From Akkermansia muciniphila (GTDB lineage Bacteria > Verrucomicrobiota > Verrucomicrobiia > Opitutales > Opitutaceae): a stretch of 64,000 nt of DNA. Position 1 is the first letter of the stretch; each line of letters starts with the position of its first letter. The translations under genes and the position numbers were made by a program. This document shows, piece after piece, positions 25,102 to 34,187 of this stretch. The DNA lies in NCBI GenBank assembly GCA_945888375.1, contig CAMCZZ010000007.1:85294-149293 (forward strand), written 5' to 3'. Below the pieces are notes generated by a model, which had not been told where the DNA came from, ran no database searches, and saw only the letters and a list, made by a program, of their open reading frames with translations.

Positions 25102-27678
25102 ATGACGCCGCGCGAATTGCCCATTTACGAGTTGGAAACCGCCTTGGTGGCCGCCTTGCGCGGAACGGGGCGGGTGGTGGTGCAGGCGCCGACCGGGTCG
25201 GGCAAATCGACGCAGATCCCGCAGATGCTCCGCACGCATGGGTTTTTGGAGGCGGGCGAGGTGGTGGTCTTGCAACCGCGGCGGCTGGCGGCACGCATGC
25301 TGGCGCGGCGGGTAGCGGAGGAGGTTGGCTGCGCGCTGGGCGACGAGGTGGGCTACCAGATCCGGCTCGAATCACGGATCTCGGCGCGGACGCGGGTGCG
25401 GTTTGTGACCGAGGGGATTTTGTTGCGGCAGATGTCGTTCGACGCGCGGCTGCGCGGGGTGTCGGCCTTGGTCTTTGATGAGTTTCACGAGCGTCATCTT
25501 TACGGTGACATCTCGCTGGCGCGGGCACTGCAGATCCAGGCGACCACGCGTCCGGATCTCAAAATCGTGGTCATGTCGGCCACGCTGGATGCGCAGGGGC
25601 TGGCGGAGTATCTCGCGCCCTGCGAAATCCTTACTTCGCAGGGGCGGAGTTTTCCGGTGGCGATCGAGTATCTGGCCAGGGCGGTCAACTTCGAGGCCGA
25701 GCCGGTCTGGGACGTGGCGGCGCGGGAGTGTGCGCGGTTGGCGGGGAGCACGGAGGGGGATTTTTTGGTGTTTTTGCCCGGGGCTTATGAGATCGGGCGC
25801 ACGGTGCAGGCGCTGGGCGAGCACCGGGAGTTGCATGGCTGCGTCGTGCTGCCCTTGCATGGCGAACTGCCGCCGGAGGCGCAGGACCGGGCGGTGGCGC
25901 GGACCAGTGCGCGCAAGATCATCGTCTCGACCAATGTGGCCGAAACCTCGCTCACCATCGACGGTGTCACCGTGGTGGTGGACGCGGGGTTGGCGCGGCA
26001 GGCGAAATTCGATCCCAACCGTGGCATCAACACCCTGCTGGTGGAAAAAATCTCCCGGGCCAGTGCGGACCAGCGGGCGGGGCGGGCTGGGCGCACCGCG
26101 CCCGGGCGGTGCCTGCGTTTATGGACGGAGCGCGAGCACGCGGGGCGACTGGCGCAGGAGCTTCCCGAGGTGCGACGGCTCGATCTGGCCGAGGTGGTGC
26201 TCACGCTCAAGGCCAGCGGTATCGACGATGTAGCGGGGTTCCCGTGGCTGGAAAAGCCCGACCCGAAGGCGCTGGCGCGGGCGGAGATGTTGCTGATTGA
26301 TCTGGGGGCGCTGGCATTGGAAAAAAAGTCCGCCGGGGGCGATGGGCAGGCGGTGATCACCGAGTTGGGGCGGCGCATGCTGCGATTTCCGGTGCATCCG
26401 CGCTACGCGCGCATGTTTCTCGAAGCGGAGGCCCGCGGTTGTGTGCGACCGGTGGCGCTCATGGCCGCGCTCACCCAGGGGCGGAGTTTTTTGCAACGCG
26501 GACTGCCCCGGGCGGTGGATGAAGCGCGCGAAGAGGCGTTGGGCGAGGAGACGGAGAGCGATTTTTTCCTGCTCATGCGCGCGTGGCGTTTTGCCGAAAA
26601 AGCGAGCTTTGGCCTCGATGCCTGCCGCCGGCTGGGCATCCACGCGCAGGGGGCGCGGGCGGTGGGGCCGCTCTTCGCTTCCTTTCTGGAGATCGCGGAA
26701 AAGGAGGGCCTCGACGTGGCTGAGCGGCGTCCCGAGGCCGGGGCGGTGGCCAAGTGCGTGCTGGCGGGCTTTTCCGACCAAGTGGCCAGGCGGCTCGACG
26801 GCGGCACGCTGCGTTGCGAACTGGTCCATGCGCGGCGGGGTTTCCTCGCCCGGGAGAGTGCGATCCAGCGGGCTCCGCTCCTGGTGGTGGCGGAGGTGAG
26901 CGAGATCGGGCGCGGGGACGGCGAGGTGAGCACGCTGCTCTCGCTCGCGACGGCAGTCGAGGAGCCGTGGCTCAAGGAATTGTTTCCCGCTGACTATCGC
27001 GAGGAGCGTGCGGTGGTTTACGACCCGGAGATGAAGCGGGTCATCACGCGCCGCGAGCGGCGTTTTCGCGACCTCGTGCTGGAGGCGCGGGTGAGCGGTG
27101 ACGAGGCGCCTCTGGGGGAGGCGGCGCTCTTGTTGACCCGCGAGGTGGTGGCGGGGCGGATCAAGATCGAGGCGTGGGACGAGACCGTCGAGCAGTGGAT
27201 CCTGCGCGTGAACCGCATGGCGGAGTGGTTTCCCGAGCTGGAGGTCAACCCGCTCACCGACGCGGACCGGCCGACCTTGATTGAGCAACTCTGCTACGGC
27301 GAACTCGGGGCGCGGGCGGTCAAGGACAAGGGCAAGGACGAGATCATGGCGGTGCTGCGCGATTGGTTAACGGCGGAGCAACTCGCGGTGCTCGATGACT
27401 ACCTGCCGGAGCGGTTGACCATGGCCAATGGCCGCAAGGCGAAGCTCGAATACGCCAAAGAGGGGCCGCCGGTGCTGTCGGCGCGGATACAGGAGCTCTA
27501 CGGCATCGAGGGGCGTTTCACACTTGGGCGCGGGCGCGTGCCGGTGAAGATCCACGTGCTGGCGCCCAATTACCGCCCCATCCAAGTCACGGATGATCTC
27601 ACCAGTTTCTGGCGCGACATGTATCCGACGGTGAAGGGCGAGCTCAGCCGGCGCTACCCGCGGCACGAGTGGAGGTAG
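25102..27678 (+). CDS. hrpB: ATP-dependent DEAH-box helicase HrpB
   Basis: 858 residues from the ATG at 25102, just before PIYELETALVAALRG; the frame is open further upstream but reads low-complexity Gly/Ala there. Motifs are APTGSGKSTQIPQML (Walker A, about 31), VFDEFHERHL (DEAH-like box, about 126), VMSATLD, STNVAETSLTI and DQRAGRAGRTAPGRCLRL (about 324). The C-terminal part (HVLAPNYRPIQVTDDLTSFW, then YPTVKGELSRRYPRHEW) is the HrpB-specific domain. HrpB helicases act on RNA or nucleoprotein; their target in most bacteria is unknown. Confidence 0.93.
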   Translation: MTPRELPIYELETALVAALRGTGRVVVQAPTGSGKSTQIPQMLRTHGFLEAGEVVVLQPRRLAARMLARRVAEEVGCALGDEVGYQIRLESRISARTRVRFVTEGILLRQMSFDARLRGVSALVFDEFHERHLYGDISLARALQIQATTRPDLKIVVMSATLDAQGLAEYLAPCEILTSQGRSFPVAIEYLARAVNFEAEPVWDVAARECARLAGSTEGDFLVFLPGAYEIGRTVQALGEHRELHGCVVLPLHGELPPEAQDRAVARTSARKIIVSTNVAETSLTIDGVTVVVDAGLARQAKFDPNRGINTLLVEKISRASADQRAGRAGRTAPGRCLRLWTEREHAGRLAQELPEVRRLDLAEVVLTLKASGIDDVAGFPWLEKPDPKALARAEMLLIDLGALALEKKSAGGDGQAVITELGRRMLRFPVHPRYARMFLEAEARGCVRPVALMAALTQGRSFLQRGLPRAVDEAREEALGEETESDFFLLMRAWRFAEKASFGLDACRRLGIHAQGARAVGPLFASFLEIAEKEGLDVAERRPEAGAVAKCVLAGFSDQVARRLDGGTLRCELVHARRGFLARESAIQRAPLLVVAEVSEIGRGDGEVSTLLSLATAVEEPWLKELFPADYREERAVVYDPEMKRVITRRERRFRDLVLEARVSGDEAPLGEAALLLTREVVAGRIKIEAWDETVEQWILRVNRMAEWFPELEVNPLTDADRPTLIEQLCYGELGARAVKDKGKDEIMAVLRDWLTAEQLAVLDDYLPERLTMANGRKAKLEYAKEGPPVLSARIQELYGIEGRFTLGRGRVPVKIHVLAPNYRPIQVTDDLTSFWRDMYPTVKGELSRRYPRHEWR

Positions 27679-27775
27679 GAGCGAGGAGCCGGAGACAGGA
27701 GGACGGAGGTCGGAAGAAGAAACGATGCGGCCCGCCGTGAAAACGGGGTGTGGTCATGCTCGCTTCTTTTGGCCC

Positions 27776-28987
27776 TCACACGCTCGCGATGAGCTTGGAG
27801 AGGTCGACGTGGTCGGCGATCAGCTGCTTGATGATCGGAAACTTGTCATGGTCCTGAGGTTGGGTCTTCACCGACATGTGGTTGATGCGGCTGGTGACCT
27901 CGTAGCTCTCCTCCTTGGTGGCGATGACTGGGATGTCGGTCTGGGCGAGGAGCTCGGCGAGCTTGGGGTGGGGCTTGATGTCGTTCGTAACGACGAGCCC
28001 GGCGATGCTGGCGCCGCCGGAGATTTTGGACGAGGCGAGGGCGGCGAGCAGGATATCGTCGCGGTCGCCCGGGGTGATGATGAGCACGCCGGGTTGGAGG
28101 TAATCGACGATGCCCTTGGCGGACATGGCGCCGACGACGACGCGTTGCACGCGCTGCTTTACCCCGCCGCGTTTGCCGTTGAGCCATTTGCCGCCGATCT
28201 CCTCGGCGATTTGGGCCAGGTTGGGGGCGCTCAGGGCGCTTTGGATGGGGAGCACGCCCAGCAGGGGGATGCCCAGGCGGGCCAGGCCGAGGCCGGCGTA
28301 GTGGTGCACCATGTCCATCTTATCCGGCTCGATTTTATTCAGAATGGCGCCGATCACTTCCACGCCGTAGTGGTCGAAGAGGGCCTTGTTCAAGGCGAGT
28401 TCGTCCACGGGCCGGCCGATGCCGCCGGGCGAGACGAGGATGACTTTTGCGTTGAGCAGTTTGGCGACGCGGGCGTTGGACAGGTCGAAAACCGAGCCGA
28501 CGCCGGCGTGGCCGGTGCCCTCGATGATGGTGAAGTCTTTTTCCCAGGAAACGCGGTCGAAGGCGCGGCAGATACGGTCCTCGAGCGAAGGGAGGAGGAC
28601 TTCGGGGTTTTCGAGAAAGCGGCGGGTGAAGGTGCTGTCGATCGCGACCGGGCTCATGCTCTCGATCGGCACCCGGACTTGGAAGATCGAGTCGAGCAGC
28701 ACGGAATCCTCGTCGATCTTTTGCCCCTGGACTTCGACGAAGCGCTGGCCGACGGGTTTGATAAACCCCACGCGGGGGAAGCGGGACTGCAGGGCGCCGT
28801 AGAGGCCGAGGCAGGTGGTGGTTTTACCGTCGTTCATCCGCGTGGCGGCGACGAAAACGCGTTTGGTAGTGGTGTTGGTCGGCGCGTTCAGCAGCGGCAG
28901 GGCGGGCTGGACGAAAGGATTGGGGGTGGGGAACAGCTCGGCGCTGGAGGGGTGGGGAGCTGCGGGCATGGGTGGGCGGGAGGCCAT
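27776..28987 (-). CDS. BioD-like AAA/DRTGG protein, detached N-terminal half of phosphotransacetylase
   Basis: 403 residues. A P-loop domain starts with VFVAATRMNDGKTTTCLGL (about residue 44) and has FTIIEGTGHAGVGSVFDL and KVILVSPGGIGRPVDELAL, as in dethiobiotin-synthetase-like domains. A DRTGG domain follows (VVVGAMSAKGIVDYL, IITPGDRDDILLAAL, GLVVTNDIKPHPKL). In enterobacterial Pta these two domains are fused in front of the catalytic domain and sense metabolites. Here the catalytic domain is encoded by the separate gene 10 bp upstream. It is probably a regulatory partner of that enzyme. Confidence 0.87.
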   Translation of the reverse strand: MASRPPMPAAPHPSSAELFPTPNPFVQPALPLLNAPTNTTTKRVFVAATRMNDGKTTTCLGLYGALQSRFPRVGFIKPVGQRFVEVQGQKIDEDSVLLDSIFQVRVPIESMSPVAIDSTFTRRFLENPEVLLPSLEDRICRAFDRVSWEKDFTIIEGTGHAGVGSVFDLSNARVAKLLNAKVILVSPGGIGRPVDELALNKALFDHYGVEVIGAILNKIEPDKMDMVHHYAGLGLARLGIPLLGVLPIQSALSAPNLAQIAEEIGGKWLNGKRGGVKQRVQRVVVGAMSAKGIVDYLQPGVLIITPGDRDDILLAALASSKISGGASIAGLVVTNDIKPHPKLAELLAQTDIPVIATKEESYEVTSRINHMSVKTQPQDHDKFPIIKQLIADHVDLSKLIASV

Positions 28988-28997
28988 GGCGCCAAGG

Positions 28998-30029
28998 TCA
29001 GGAGGAAGGGTGCAACAGACGCGAATCTATGGCTTGGGTGGCCACGATGGCGGCCGCACCGAAGACGTCGTGGGCGCTGGCTCCGCGGGAGATCTCGGCG
29101 GCGGGTTTGGTGAGGCCGGTGAGGATCTGGCCGAAGGTATTGGCGCCTGCGAGGATCTGGACGAGTTTGAAGGCGATGTTGCCGGAATCCAGGTCGGGGA
29201 AGATGAGCACGTTGGCGCGGCCGCCGACTGCGCTGGTGACGTTTTTGTTTTTGGCGACCACGAGTTCGAGGGCGGCGTCCACCTGGATCTCGCCGTCGAT
29301 TTCCATTTCGAGGTGGAGGGCTTTGGCCTTGGCGCGGGCCAGTTCGGTGGCGTGGCGGACTTTGACCAAAGCGGGGTGGTTGGAGCTGCTGTGGGTGGCA
29401 AAGCTGAGCATGGCGACGCGTGGGATTTCCCCGGTCAGGTGGCGGGCGATGCTGGCGGTGGACAGGGCGATGTCGCACAGTTGCTCGGCGGTGGGATCGG
29501 GGATGACGCCGCAGTCCGAGAGGAAAAGGGCGCCGTCGGAGCCGACTTTTTTCTCGTCGAAATCGAGGATCATCAGGGAGGAGGCGTGCTCCACGCCGGG
29601 CAGACGGGGGATGATCTGGAAGATGGGTCGCAGGGCGCTGGCGGCCGCGACGGAGCCGCCCGAGACGAGGGCGTCAGCCTGGCCGGTGACCACCATCATG
29701 GTGGCGAAGTAGCCGTTGTTTTTCAGGGCTTCGGCGGCCTCGGCGGTTTTGATGCCTTTCAGGCGGCGGATCTGTTCGAACTGGGTGGTCAAGGCCGGCA
29801 GGTCCTCGCTGCGGGCGGGCTCGATGATGCGCATGCCCTGGAGGTTGATATCGAGCTTGGCGGCGGCGTCTTTGATCACGGCGCGGTCGCCGAGCAAGAT
29901 GGGCACTCCCATGCGCCGCGTCACCCACTGGCGGGCAGCCTGAAGGATGCGAGGATCGGCACCTTCAGCGAAGACCACGCGCTTGGGGTGGCGCTGGAGT
30001 TTATCGGTGAGCTTGGGGATGAGTGGCAT
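28998..30029 (-). CDS. pta: Phosphate acetyltransferase (catalytic type)
   Basis: 343 residues from the ATG at 30029 (PLIPKLTDKLQRHPKRVVFAE); an in-frame start at 30071 would add 14 residues. Family marks are VVFAEGADPRILQAA, DALVSGGSVAAASALRPIFQ, GALFLSDCGVIPDPTAEQL, LSFATHSSS and VANVLIFPDLDSGNI-like ANVLIFPDLDSGNIAFKL. It interconverts acetyl-CoA and acetyl phosphate. The length is that of the short, single-domain Pta. It is first in a two-gene operon with the BioD/DRTGG protein. No ackA is nearby. Confidence 0.93.
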   Translation of the reverse strand: MPLIPKLTDKLQRHPKRVVFAEGADPRILQAARQWVTRRMGVPILLGDRAVIKDAAAKLDINLQGMRIIEPARSEDLPALTTQFEQIRRLKGIKTAEAAEALKNNGYFATMMVVTGQADALVSGGSVAAASALRPIFQIIPRLPGVEHASSLMILDFDEKKVGSDGALFLSDCGVIPDPTAEQLCDIALSTASIARHLTGEIPRVAMLSFATHSSSNHPALVKVRHATELARAKAKALHLEMEIDGEIQVDAALELVVAKNKNVTSAVGGRANVLIFPDLDSGNIAFKLVQILAGANTFGQILTGLTKPAAEISRGASAHDVFGAAAIVATQAIDSRLLHPSS

Positions 30030-30103
30030 GGGTTTGCGTGAGAAAGTGGGCGGTGGCGTGGCGGGGGGCAAGGCCTGAGCGAAGGTCTCGGCCCGGGCGT
30101 TTT

Positions 30104-30240
30104 AACCCGAAAACCGTGATTGGAGTCGATGAGCTGCCGTAAGATCTCGGAGCAGATTGCGATGCGCGAAATCAGAGGTGCACCAGAAGGTGCATCGAGG
30201 TGGTTTCGCAATTTGCCAGATGCCCGCGAGATTCCGGCGG
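30104..30240 (+). repeat. Dispersed repeat family B, copy 1
   Basis: It starts AACCCGAAAACCGTGATTGG and continues AGTCGATGAGCTGCCGTAAG, TGCATCGAGGTGGTTTCGC and TGCCCGCGAGATTCCGGCGG. A second copy lies at 38136-38271 on the minus strand. Both copies keep a short frame beginning at TTG (Glu-Ser-Met-Ser then Arg-Lys-Ile) that diverges after about 15 residues, so I do not call a gene. It fills the 370-bp gap together with the following terminator. Confidence 0.75.
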
Positions 30241-30334
30241 ATCGCGGCGAGCAATCGCGGTTTTCGGGTTTAACCGCGGTATCCGGGTTTTTCCGGCTGG
30301 CGGGGTAGCGAGGTCAGCCAGCTTGCCGCGGGCC

Positions 30335-30370
30335 AAAAAAAGCCCGCCGGCCGAGAGGGGCCGACGGGCA
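30335..30370 (-). terminator. Rho-independent terminator of the class V aminotransferase gene
   Basis: On the minus strand the arms GCCCGTCGGCC and GGCCGGCGGGC (one mismatch) are followed by seven T residues, about 30 bp past the aminotransferase stop. Confidence 0.8.
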
Positions 30371-30398
30371 GGGCGGGAGGGTGGCCGAGGGCGGCGGA

Positions 30399-31487
30399 TC
30401 AGGCGGCGGCTTTGGGGCACTCGGCGAGAGCGGAGTCGAAGGCGGCGAGCATCGCGGCGATGGTCGCATCGGTCTCGTCACCCATGTTCGAGATGCGGAA
30501 GGTTTTGCCCTTCAGCTTGCCGTAGCCGCCATCGATCACGAGCTGGTGCTTGTTCTTCAGGGTCTTGTTCAACGCGGCGAGGTCGTAGCCGAGGTTGTTG
30601 GCGAAGCAGTTTAGCGCGACCGAGCCGTAGCCCTCGCGGGGGAACATCGTGAAGCCCTTGGCCAGGATGTGGTCGCGGACGGTTTTGTTCAGGCGGGCGT
30701 GGCGGGCGTAGCGGGCCTCGATGCCTTCGGCGTTGATGTCCTCGAGCTTCGACTTGAGGGCGTAAATGAGCGCGATGGCGGGGGTGCTGGGCGTCATGCC
30801 GGCCTCGTGGTTCTTCTGGAACTCCACGAAATCGAAATAGTAGCCGCGGTCGGTGAGGGTGGCGGCGCGTTCGAGGGCGCGTTTGGAGACGCTGCAAAGG
30901 GCGAGGCCCGGGGGGAGGGCGAGGGCCTTTTGCGAGCCGGTGATCAACACGTCGATGCCGAGTTCGTCCTTTTTGATCGGGACGACGGAGAAGGAGCTGA
31001 CCGTATCGATGATCGAAATCACCTCGGGGAACTCGCGGATGACGGCCATCAGGGCGGGCAGATCGCTCATGCAACCGCAGGAGGTCTCGTTATGAATCAG
31101 GGTGATGGCGTCGTAGGCGCCGGTGGCGAGTTCGCGGCGGACGGCTTCGGGGTCGATCGGCTGGCCCCATTCGGCCTTGAGCGCGGTGGCCGGTTTGCCG
31201 CAACGCAGGGAAACGTCATACCATTTGTCGGAAAAGGCGCCGTTCATGCAGTTCAGCACCTTCTTTTTGACCACGTTGCGAAGGGCGCCTTCCATCACGC
31301 CCCAAGCGGAACTGGTGGACAGGTAAACGGCATCCTGGGTGTAGAAGAGGGCCTGCAGGGAGGGCTGGATCGCGTTGTAGAGGGCGACGAAGTCCGTGCT
31401 GCGGTGCCCGATCATGCCTTGGGCCATCGCGTGGAGGGTTTTGTCGGAGACGGCGATGGGGCCGGGGATGAAGAGTTTGTAGCTCAT
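30399..31487 (-). CDS. Class V aminotransferase (serine-pyruvate/alanine-glyoxylate or phosphoserine type)
   Basis: 362 residues from the ATG at 31487 (SYKLFIPGPIAVSDKTLHAM). Marks are YLSTSSAWGVMEGALRN, HNETSCGCMSD, SIIDTVSSFSVVPI with the PLP-phenol Asp, and the Schiff-base Lys in DVLITGSQKALALPPGLAL. The family transfers amino groups among serine, alanine, glyoxylate, or makes phosphoserine for serine synthesis. The sequence does not decide between these. It is a single gene with its own terminator, divergent from lpxK. Confidence 0.87.
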   Translation of the reverse strand: MSYKLFIPGPIAVSDKTLHAMAQGMIGHRSTDFVALYNAIQPSLQALFYTQDAVYLSTSSAWGVMEGALRNVVKKKVLNCMNGAFSDKWYDVSLRCGKPATALKAEWGQPIDPEAVRRELATGAYDAITLIHNETSCGCMSDLPALMAVIREFPEVISIIDTVSSFSVVPIKKDELGIDVLITGSQKALALPPGLALCSVSKRALERAATLTDRGYYFDFVEFQKNHEAGMTPSTPAIALIYALKSKLEDINAEGIEARYARHARLNKTVRDHILAKGFTMFPREGYGSVALNCFANNLGYDLAALNKTLKNKHQLVIDGGYGKLKGKTFRISNMGDETDATIAAMLAAFDSALAECPKAAA

Positions 31488-31610
31488 GGGGAGGTGGCCG
31501 CCAGCAGGCGGGAAGAGCGACACCATCCGCGACCTGCCGAAGTGGTCAAATCCGATTTCCCCTCGCCTCCGGGCTAGCAGCAGGCCTTTTTGCCGGTATC
31601 TCGCTCCCGC

Positions 31611-32825
31611 ATGTCCCACTGGCTGAAACGCACGCTCAACGATTTTGAGCAATTTACGATCGATGTAATTTTCGGGCGTCGCGAAGGAGTCTGGCCCACG
31701 CTCTTTGCGGGTTTTTTGCACGGTCTTTCGTGGTTATTCAGCGGGATCGTGCAGGCCCGTGTCTGGCTTTATCGCCAGCGGATACTGCACGATCAACCTT
31801 TGGGCTGTCTCGTGGTGGTGGTGGGCAACCTTACGGTCGGCGGCACCGGCAAGACTCCCGTGGTCGAGATGTTTGCCCGGGCGCTCCGGGATCGCGGGCG
31901 CAAGGTGGCTATTCTGTCGCGGGGCTATCGCAGCAAGGCTCCGCCGCTTTGGAAAAAAGCCTTGTGGTGGTTCACCCACACCAGCGCGCCGCCGCCGCGC
32001 ATCGTCAGCGACGGACAGTCGGTGTTGCTGGATTCCGAGCAGGCGGGCGACGAGCCCTATATGCTGGCGCGCAACCTGCCTGGGGTGGTCGTGTTGGTGG
32101 ACAAGGACCGGGTGAAGGCCGGGGTCTTTGCGATCAAGAAGTTCCGGTGCGATACGCTCATCCTGGACGATGGTTTCCAATACCTGCCGCTCAAGGGCCG
32201 GCTCAATCTCTTGCTGGTGGACAAAACCAACCCCTTCGGCAATGGCCAGCTCCTGCCGCGCGGTATCCTGCGCGAGCCGATCAAGCACCTGAAGCGCGCC
32301 AGCTACGTGCTGCTGACCAAATCCGACGGCGAGCGCGATCCCGAGCTGGAGGAGTTGATCCAGCGGCATAATCCGGGGGTGAACGTGATCGAGTGCGCGC
32401 ACCGTCCGCAGTATCTCCAGCGCCTGGGGACGGACGAGCGGCTCCCCCTGGCAGACCTCCAGGGCCGGAGGGTGGGGGCGTTTTCAGGTATCGCGGTGCC
32501 GGAGAGCTTCGAGGCCTTCGTGCGCGATCTCGGCGGCCGGATCGAGTTTACGCGGCGCTTCCTCGATCACTACCGGTTCACCTACGAGGATTTCGTGGAG
32601 ATTTTTTCGCAGGCGCTGGAGCAGGAAGTGGAGTTTATCGTCACCACCGAGAAAGACGCGGTGCGCATCCCTGAGGGCATGCCCTGTCCGGTGCCGATTT
32701 ACTACCTGCGGCTGGAAATCGAGATCTTGCGCGGGGCAAGCGGCTTTGACGACGCGGTGGGGCGCATTTGTTTCCCGGCCCAGAATCCGGCGTCCGGGGC
32801 GGGGCTTGGCGCGCGCTTGCCATAG
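31611..32825 (+). CDS. lpxK: Tetraacyldisaccharide 4'-kinase (lipid A synthesis)
   Basis: 404 residues from the ATG at 31611. After a membrane-associated N-terminal helix ([21 protein letters not shown]) comes the P-loop [17 protein letters not shown], then [11 protein letters not shown], the Asp-rich [14 protein letters not shown] and [21 protein letters not shown], all LpxK hallmarks. It phosphorylates the 4' position of the lipid A disaccharide at the inner membrane, so the host has a lipopolysaccharide outer membrane. The central segment is somewhat longer than in E. coli (328 residues). It precedes the M29 peptidase gene by 43 bp. Confidence 0.93.
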   Translation: MSHWLKRTLNDFEQFTIDVIFGRREGVWPTLFAGFLHGLSWLFSGIVQARVWLYRQRILHDQPLGCLVVVVGNLTVGGTGKTPVVEMFARALRDRGRKVAILSRGYRSKAPPLWKKALWWFTHTSAPPPRIVSDGQSVLLDSEQAGDEPYMLARNLPGVVVLVDKDRVKAGVFAIKKFRCDTLILDDGFQYLPLKGRLNLLLVDKTNPFGNGQLLPRGILREPIKHLKRASYVLLTKSDGERDPELEELIQRHNPGVNVIECAHRPQYLQRLGTDERLPLADLQGRRVGAFSGIAVPESFEAFVRDLGGRIEFTRRFLDHYRFTYEDFVEIFSQALEQEVEFIVTTEKDAVRIPEGMPCPVPIYYLRLEIEILRGASGFDDAVGRICFPAQNPASGAGLGARLP

Positions 32826-32868
32826 ACGTGGGCCAAGCTCCTCTTTTTACCAACTCCCTTTCAAATCC

Positions 32869-33990
32869 ATGCTCACCGATCCTCGTTTTGAACAACTTGC
32901 CGCCGGCCTGGCCGGGTTTTCCTGCGAATTAAAAAAAGGCGAACGCGTCCTCATCGATGCCTTCGATGTGCCCGATGAGATGGTGGTGGCCCTAGTCCGC
33001 GCCGCCCGCGCCCGTGGCGCGCACCCGATCGTGCAACTGCATCGCGCCCGCATCACCCGCGAGCTGATGCGCGGAGCGGAGGAGGTGCAATTCGCCCCCC
33101 AGGCCGAGGTCGAGTTGCTGCGCATGCAGAAAATGGACGCCTACATCGCCCTGCGCGGTTCGGACAATATCTTCGAGTCTTCCGATGTCCCCTCGTCCCG
33201 CGTGCAGCTTTACTCGCGGTTGATGAAGCCCGTGCTCGACCACCGCGTCAACAAGACCAAGTGGGTGGTGCTGCGCTGGCCGACCGCCGCGATGGCCCAG
33301 CAAGCCGGCATGAGCACCGAAGCCTTCGAGGATTTTTACTTCCGGGTCTGCACCCTCAATTATGCCCGCATGATTCCCGGCATGAAGGCGCTGGCGGCCC
33401 TCATGGCCAAGACCGACCGGGTGCACCTCAAGGGCCCGGGCACCGATCTGACTTTCTCGATCAAGGGCATCGGCGCCCGGGCCTGCGGCGGGCAGCGCAA
33501 CATCCCTGACGGCGAGGTGTTCTCCTGCCCGGTCAAGGACTCGGTCGAGGGCGTCATCCAATACAACACCCCCTCCGTCTATCTCGGCACCTCGTTCGAG
33601 AATATCCGCCTCGTTTTCAAAGCAGGACGCATCGTGGAAGCCACCGCCAACAACACCAAGCGCCTCAATGAGATTCTCGATAGCGACCCCGGCGCCCGCT
33701 ACGTAGGGGAGTTTGCCCTCGGCTTTAACCCCCACATCCGCGAGCCGATGCGCGATATTCTCTTCGACGAGAAGATCGCCGGGAGCTTCCACTTCACCCC
33801 CGGCCAGGCCTACGAGGGGGTGGGTAATGGCAACAAGAGCCAGGTCCACTGGGATATGGTCAGTATTCAGCGTCCAGAATACGGCGGCGGCGAAGTCTGG
33901 TTTGATGGCAAAATCATTCGCAAGAACGGGGTCTTCCTGCCCAAGTCCCTGCATAAACTGAATCCGGTTTACCTGCTCGGTCAGGATTGA
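32869..33990 (+). CDS. M29-family aminopeptidase (thermophilic metalloaminopeptidase type)
   Basis: 373 residues from the ATG at 32869 ([20 protein letters not shown]). The family's conserved parts are [21 protein letters not shown], the metal-site region [36 protein letters not shown] and a C-terminal [11 protein letters not shown] (metal-binding His-x-Asp). These are dinuclear-metal aminopeptidases of broad specificity in the cytoplasm. It may be co-transcribed with lpxK. The assignment rests on the whole pattern; substrate specificity is unknown. Confidence 0.87.
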   Translation: MLTDPRFEQLAAGLAGFSCELKKGERVLIDAFDVPDEMVVALVRAARARGAHPIVQLHRARITRELMRGAEEVQFAPQAEVELLRMQKMDAYIALRGSDNIFESSDVPSSRVQLYSRLMKPVLDHRVNKTKWVVLRWPTAAMAQQAGMSTEAFEDFYFRVCTLNYARMIPGMKALAALMAKTDRVHLKGPGTDLTFSIKGIGARACGGQRNIPDGEVFSCPVKDSVEGVIQYNTPSVYLGTSFENIRLVFKAGRIVEATANNTKRLNEILDSDPGARYVGEFALGFNPHIREPMRDILFDEKIAGSFHFTPGQAYEGVGNGNKSQVHWDMVSIQRPEYGGGEVWFDGKIIRKNGVFLPKSLHKLNPVYLLGQD

Positions 33991-34187
33991 CGCGGCGGTC
34001 TTTTCCCTGGCGGCCCGGCCTACCGCCGGCCCCGGGCTGCGGGTTTTGTGCAACGATGTGTGCGTAGTCCGGTTTGCCCGCGCACGCCTGCCTGGCGAGC
34101 TTGGAGAACCCCCCTGAATAGATTCTCCCCTGGAGTAGGGATGTTCTGCGACGGTTTGCAGCATCCCTGCCCGCGCAGCCCCCCGCC

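Noticed and set aside
30120..30308. Small protein gene inside repeat B
   Set aside because: Only the first about 15 residues agree between the two copies; the rest diverges without codon constraint.
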